Shown piece by piece: positions 4,635 through 7,055 of a DNA stretch of 7,055 nucleotides; the first letter of the stretch is position 1, and each line of letters opens with the position of its first letter. This DNA comes from Planctomycetota bacterium. GTDB taxonomy: Bacteria; Planctomycetota; Phycisphaerae; Sedimentisphaerales; Anaerobacaceae. The DNA lies in assembly GCA_023135255.1 (NCBI GenBank), contig JAGLTN010000497.1, forward strand, positions 1 to 7,055, written 5' to 3'. The notes below the pieces were generated by a model. The model made no database searches, was not told where the DNA came from, and was given only the letters and a program-made list of their open reading frames with translations. Made by a program: the position numbers and the translations under genes.

Positions 4635-7055
4635 AAAACAGATAGCACTGTGTTGATTGAAAAATTAAAACAATTGTGTAATGGTAAACCATTGAAGCTG
4701 CATCTTGGTTGCGGTCAAAAGTATTTTGATGATTATGTTAACATAGATTATCCACCTGAAAATCATAATGTGATGAATGTAAAAGCTGACTTATATTATG
4801 ATATAAAAAAAATTGCTCTGCCCGAAAATTCAGTCGATGAAATTCGGCTTCATCATGTTTTTGAGCATTTTAGCAGAGTAGAAGCTCTTGCTCTGCTGAT
4901 TAAATGGCACAAGTGGTTGAAAAAAGGAGGTCGGCTGCATATAGAAGTGCCTGATTTAATAGGCAGTGCCAAAACTTTACTTTCTGATGTGTCTATGAAA
5001 GTGAAAATGGGAGTTGTTCGACATCTTTCCGGTGATCAGGCAAGCTCATGGGGCTATCATGTTGATCAATGGTTTGGAGAAAGATTTGAAGAAACATTGT
5101 ATGAGTTAGGATTTTCTTCTATACGGATCCAGCATTCGCAGTGGTCACGTGAACCTTATTTATCTAATGTTGTTGTTACAGCTGTTAAAGATAGAAACAT
5201 TTCGGTTAGTCAGCAATTAGATTCAGCTGATAGGCTGCTGTTAGCAAGTACAGTTTCTCCAGCAGAAGAAAAAACATACATGGTTTGGAAAGATCAATTG
5301 CAAAAAGCTTTATTAAATATGTCTATCCAAACAGAAACATTACCATCTAAGGTAAAGGCTTTAGTCTTCAGCAAAGATCGTGCGATGCAGCTTATGGCAA
5401 CGATTGAATCGTTCATGTCGCAGTGTAAAGATAGTGTAAATGTTGACATGACTGTTTTGTATAAAGCTTCAAATAGTTTACATTACCAGCAATACGATGA
5501 ATTGAAACGAATGTTCCCTGATGTCGATTTTGTTGAGGAAAATAATTTTAGGAATCAGGTTCTTTCAATAATTAATGATAGCACATATTTGTTATTCCTT
5601 GTTGATGACAGCATTTTTGTTCAGCCTTTTGAAATAAACAAAGCGATTGCGGTATTAAAAGATCATGAGGATGCGATTGGCTTTTCACTTAGGCTCGGTA
5701 AAAATGTCACCTATTGTTATCCGTTGGATCGCGATGAAATTCAGCCTCAGTTTGAAAATATCAGTGAAAATATATTTAAATTTAATTGGTATAATTCAAA
5801 GTGTAGTTTTGGTTGTTCTCTCGAGGTATCCAGTTCGGTCTATAGGACTGATTTTATTCTAGATATGTTTAACCAGTTTGGTTTTTCGAATCCTAATACT
5901 CTCGAAAGTAAAATGAGCCAATTAAAGATGAATTATTCCTGGCTTCCATATTTGCTTATGTTCGACAAATCAGTAGCATTTAGTAGCCCTGTTAACAAAA
6001 CACAAAAGATTTATAATAATCGCAGTGGAGATAATCATGGGTACTCTGTTGAAAAGCTGGCAGAGCTTTTTGACGGGAAAAAGGCAATTGATGTTGATAG
6101 ATATGCAGGTTTCATACCTACATCTGTACAGCAAGAGACAGAACTTTATTTAAAGAACCGTACAGATGTTGAGGTTGATAAGGCTAAATCCATTGTGACG
6201 AATAATGATAATGATGAAAAATATACTCCTGAATCGATATCTGCGGTAGAAAAGCCATCGATTTTAAAGAAAAATAAAGAAGCTAACGGGAAAAAGCGTG
6301 TTTTGCTGACAACATCAGCAGCGCCGCAGCAGAGTCCTTTTTCGACAGCAGAAAAACGAATGCCTATAGGTGTTGGTTATCTTATTTCTGTATTACGAGA
6401 TGCTAGTCATGAAGTTTTCTTTATAGATAATTATCTTGAACCCAGTAATTTTCTTGAAACCGGTTTTCTTGTTGAAAATCAAATTGATTTTATAGGCATT
6501 TATGTAAATACAATCTGTTTTAGAGATACATTACGGATGCTTAAGAAAATTGATGCGATTCGTAAAAATGGTTGCTGGGATGGAAAAATTATAGTTGGCG
6601 GGCCTCATACTACTGTTGCTCCTGAGACAATACCTGATTTTGTAGATTTTGTTGTGCAGGGGGAAGGTGAAAAGGCAATTATTGATATTGTTGAAGGACG
6701 AGTTAGCGAACGGGTTATAAGATATCCTCAGATAATTTACCTGGATGAATTACCAAGGCCGGCTTGGGATGTTTTTGCTAAAATGCCATATAAATGGGAT
6801 ATGGAATGGTTTGAGGAAAGTCCAGTGTTCAATATGAACACCAGCAGAAGTTGTCCGTTCAATTGCACATTCTGTTCAGTCCGGTCAATATGGGGGGAAA
6901 AATATACGTATTTCAGTGCTGAACGTGTTGTTGATGATGTAGAATATGTTGTCGAAAATTTTGGGGCGAAAGGTATTTATTTCAGGGAAGACAATTTCAC
7001 CCTTAATCGGAAAAGGTTGGAGGAGTTTTGCGACTTGGTACTGGAGAGAAATATA
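3000..7055 (+). CDS. Giant multidomain enzyme: carbamoyltransferase - methyltransferase - GT-A-like - B12-binding radical SAM (3' end outside window)
   Basis: A single frame of 1352 codons runs without a stop to the right edge. Domain order: NodU/CmcH/TobZ O-carbamoyltransferase (about 1-545); class I SAM methyltransferase (about 561-730); GT-A-like glycosyltransferase domain (about 784-1040); B12-binding domain (about 1098-1235) and radical SAM domain (from about 1275, cut by the window). Each is usually met as a separate protein, so this appears to be a fused sugar-modifying enzyme that could carbamoylate, methylate, transfer and radically alter a glycan or its sugar precursor. No signal peptide or membrane helix is seen, so it is likely cytoplasmic. 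ATG 3000 is chosen because it begins the family-typical LGINIGHD and has AGGA at 2986-2989. The ATG at 2989 is in another frame and ends after nine codons. The gene lies 43 nt after the FlgN-like gene, so it is probably in the same operon. The substrate and order of reactions are unknown. Confidence 0.9.
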   Translation, partial: MLSLGINIGHDRGAALVRDGEIVCAISLERLDRNKHSTGVVLPFQAMEYCLVQGRCKYKDLDVIVYNYPHHYNAYPVKDKIRAELFGLCSNVVFVSHHLAHAYGTFYASDFDEASVLVCDGAGNKYTGYAKQFFDNWIWPTKATEEDIEAETCYFFGNDKKELIYKRWQNWSDKRDSLDHKLSLGRMYRETCHHVGMGHLDGGKLMGLAPYGEKLIKPFNIVKRNGDDFDINLRHIKALPSGSFEDNAKAAWIAQYSLEETLVWLANMLYKKKPCRNICIAGGIGLNSVSNERILRESPFENIFIIPACNDSGMALGCAYFGYYHVLGQKQRKPYKAYTGRSYSQQEVIDGAKTTGYEYRQSTDLSGDVAKLIADGKIVGWFQGGSEYGPRALGNRSILCDPRKAVMKDILNHKVKHRENYRPFAPVVLWEEADKFFDIVSECPYMLQIVNVKEDRKNDIAAINHVDGTARVQTVRREQNEKLYDLIEVFGKITNVPVLLNTSFNVAGEPVVETPQDAVKCFLGTQIDVLIVNNFIIEKPVISEKKTDSTVLIEKLKQLCNGKPLKLHLGCGQKYFDDYVNIDYPPENHNVMNVKADLYYDIKKIALPENSVDEIRLHHVFEHFSRVEALALLIKWHKWLKKGGRLHIEVPDLIGSAKTLLSDVSMKVKMGVVRHLSGDQASSWGYHVDQWFGERFEETLYELGFSSIRIQHSQWSREPYLSNVVVTAVKDRNISVSQQLDSADRLLLASTVSPAEEKTYMVWKDQLQKALLNMSIQTETLPSKVKALVFSKDRAMQLMATIESFMSQCKDSVNVDMTVLYKASNSLHYQQYDELKRMFPDVDFVEENNFRNQVLSIINDSTYLLFLVDDSIFVQPFEINKAIAVLKDHEDAIGFSLRLGKNVTYCYPLDRDEIQPQFENISENIFKFNWYNSKCSFGCSLEVSSSVYRTDFILDMFNQFGFSNPNTLESKMSQLKMNYSWLPYLLMFDKSVAFSSPVNKTQKIYNNRSGDNHGYSVEKLAELFDGKKAIDVDRYAGFIPTSVQQETELYLKNRTDVEVDKAKSIVTNNDNDEKYTPESISAVEKPSILKKNKEANGKKRVLLTTSAAPQQSPFSTAEKRMPIGVGYLISVLRDASHEVFFIDNYLEPSNFLETGFLVENQIDFIGIYVNTICFRDTLRMLKKIDAIRKNGCWDGKIIVGGPHTTVAPETIPDFVDFVVQGEGEKAIIDIVEGRVSERVIRYPQIIYLDELPRPAWDVFAKMPYKWDMEWFEESPVFNMNTSRSCPFNCTFCSVRSIWGEKYTYFSAERVVDDVEYVVENFGAKGIYFREDNFTLNRKRLEEFCDLVLERNI
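4680..5189 (+). other. Domain: SAM-dependent methyltransferase (residues ~561-730)
   Basis: This is a compact class I Rossmann-fold methyltransferase. Motif I is LHLGCG (567-572), followed by a YVNIDY acidic strand end (579-584). HHVFEHF (618-624) sits at the motif usually found at strand 4, and GGRLHIEVPDL (643-653) is the strand-5 segment. The final strand is YLSNVVVTAVK (720-730). It resembles the short predicted methyltransferases common in polysaccharide and flagellin-glycan loci. It probably O- or N-methylates a sugar; the acceptor cannot be read from the sequence. It starts about 15 residues after the carbamoyltransferase ends, with little linker. Confidence 0.88.
5349..6119 (+). other. 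Domain: GT-A-like glycosyltransferase of unassigned family (residues ~784-1040)
   Basis: The segment opens with KVKALVFSKDRAMQLMATIESF (784-805), a GT-A-type first strand and helix. It continues with a VDMTVLYKAS strand and reaches LLFLVDDSIFV (864-874), where VDD falls at the DxD metal and nucleotide-sugar position. Further on are IGFSLRLGKN (893-902) and CSLEVSSSVYRTD (939-951). The overall strand order matches a nucleotide-sugar transferase fold, but it is not an ordinary GT2 and I cannot name a characterised family. The likely job is transfer of a sugar; donor and acceptor are unknown. A hydrophilic stretch (about 731-783) separates it from the methyltransferase and another (about 1041-1097) from the B12 domain. 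Confidence 0.6.
6291..6704 (+). other. Domain: B12-binding-like N-terminal domain of a radical SAM enzyme (residues ~1098-1235)
   Basis: The module begins with KKRVLLTTSAAPQQSPF (1098-1114) and MPIGVGYLISVL (1121-1132), then the EVFFIDNYLEP strand. IDFIGIYVNTI (1162-1172) and IVGGPHTTVAPE (1198-1209) follow, then VVQGEGEKAI (1218-1227). This order is that of the cobalamin-binding domain found in front of BchE-type radical SAM proteins. The classic D-x-H-x-x-G base-off cobalamin motif is not seen, which is common in this subgroup, so real B12 binding is inferred. It may serve C-methylation or another radical rearrangement. Confidence 0.85.
6822..7055 (+). other. Domain: radical SAM core with CxxxCxxC cluster motif, truncated by window end (residues ~1275-1352+)
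   Basis: NMNTSRSCPFNCTFCSVRSI contains Cys1285, Cys1289 and Cys1292 (codons at 6852, 6864 and 6873). These are the C-x3-C-x2-C ligands of the [4Fe-4S] cluster that cleaves SAM to a 5'-deoxyadenosyl radical. It is followed by YFSAERVVDDVEYVV and IYFREDNFTLN, the usual next strand and helix of B12-binding radical SAM proteins. The rest of the barrel and any C-terminal domain lie outside the window. Confidence 0.93.

Noticed and set aside
4113..4648. Two antisense open frames (4113-4436 and 4448-4648) opposite the carbamoyltransferase
   Set aside because: They lie wholly opposite conserved family motifs of the + strand domain, show no recognisable domain and have no convincing start signal.
4924..4931. 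Perfect AAGGAGGT Shine-Dalgarno-like sequence inside the methyltransferase
   Set aside because: It encodes the conserved KKGGR of the domain and has no start codon at proper spacing downstream.
1..7055. tRNA, rRNA, CRISPR array, insertion sequence or attachment site
   Set aside because: The window is almost fully covered by same-strand coding sequence and no direct repeats, transposase motifs or RNA-like structures were seen.

Overview
The window is a compact, single-strand (+) stretch of five protein-coding genes with almost no intergenic space. It looks like part of a bacterial surface-glycan or flagellin-glycosylation locus. The DNA is AT-leaning and lysine codons are mostly AAA. Starts are ATG, some with a recognisable Shine-Dalgarno. 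No ribosomal, tRNA, CRISPR or insertion-sequence feature is visible, so the host can only be called a bacterium, probably a flagellated one. Planctomycetota or Desulfobacterota would fit this gene style, but that is a guess.

Layout: (1) 2-412 is the C-terminal end of a GT4-type glycosyltransferase cut by the left edge. (2) 460-2004 is a 514-residue protein with a GT2 catalytic domain, a second degenerate GT-A-like region and C-terminal TPR repeats. (3) 1995-2624 is an all-TPR protein of 209 residues that overlaps gene 2 by 10 nt. (4) 2624-2956 is a 110-residue helical protein that resembles FlgN/FliT-type flagellar export chaperones; its ATG shares a base with the previous stop codon. (5) 3000-7055 is one uninterrupted reading frame of at least 1352 codons, open at the right edge. 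I checked it codon by codon for stops and frameshifts and found none.

Gene 5 is the notable object. It strings together a complete NodU/CmcH/TobZ-type O-carbamoyltransferase (about residues 1-545), a SAM-dependent methyltransferase (about 561-730), a GT-A-like domain of a family I cannot name (about 784-1040), and a BchE-like B12-binding plus radical-SAM module (about 1098 to beyond 1352). Hydrophilic linkers separate the later modules. Each module is recognisable by its own motifs, and together they could carbamoylate, methylate, transfer and radically remodel a sugar.

How they may work together (inference): the glycosyltransferases build a glycan, the TPR regions present or recognise the protein acceptor, and the multidomain enzyme decorates the sugar. 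The FlgN-like gene between the TPR gene and the multidomain gene is the main hint that the acceptor could be flagellin or another axial flagellar protein. The overlapping and closely spaced starts indicate one co-transcribed, partly translationally coupled unit.
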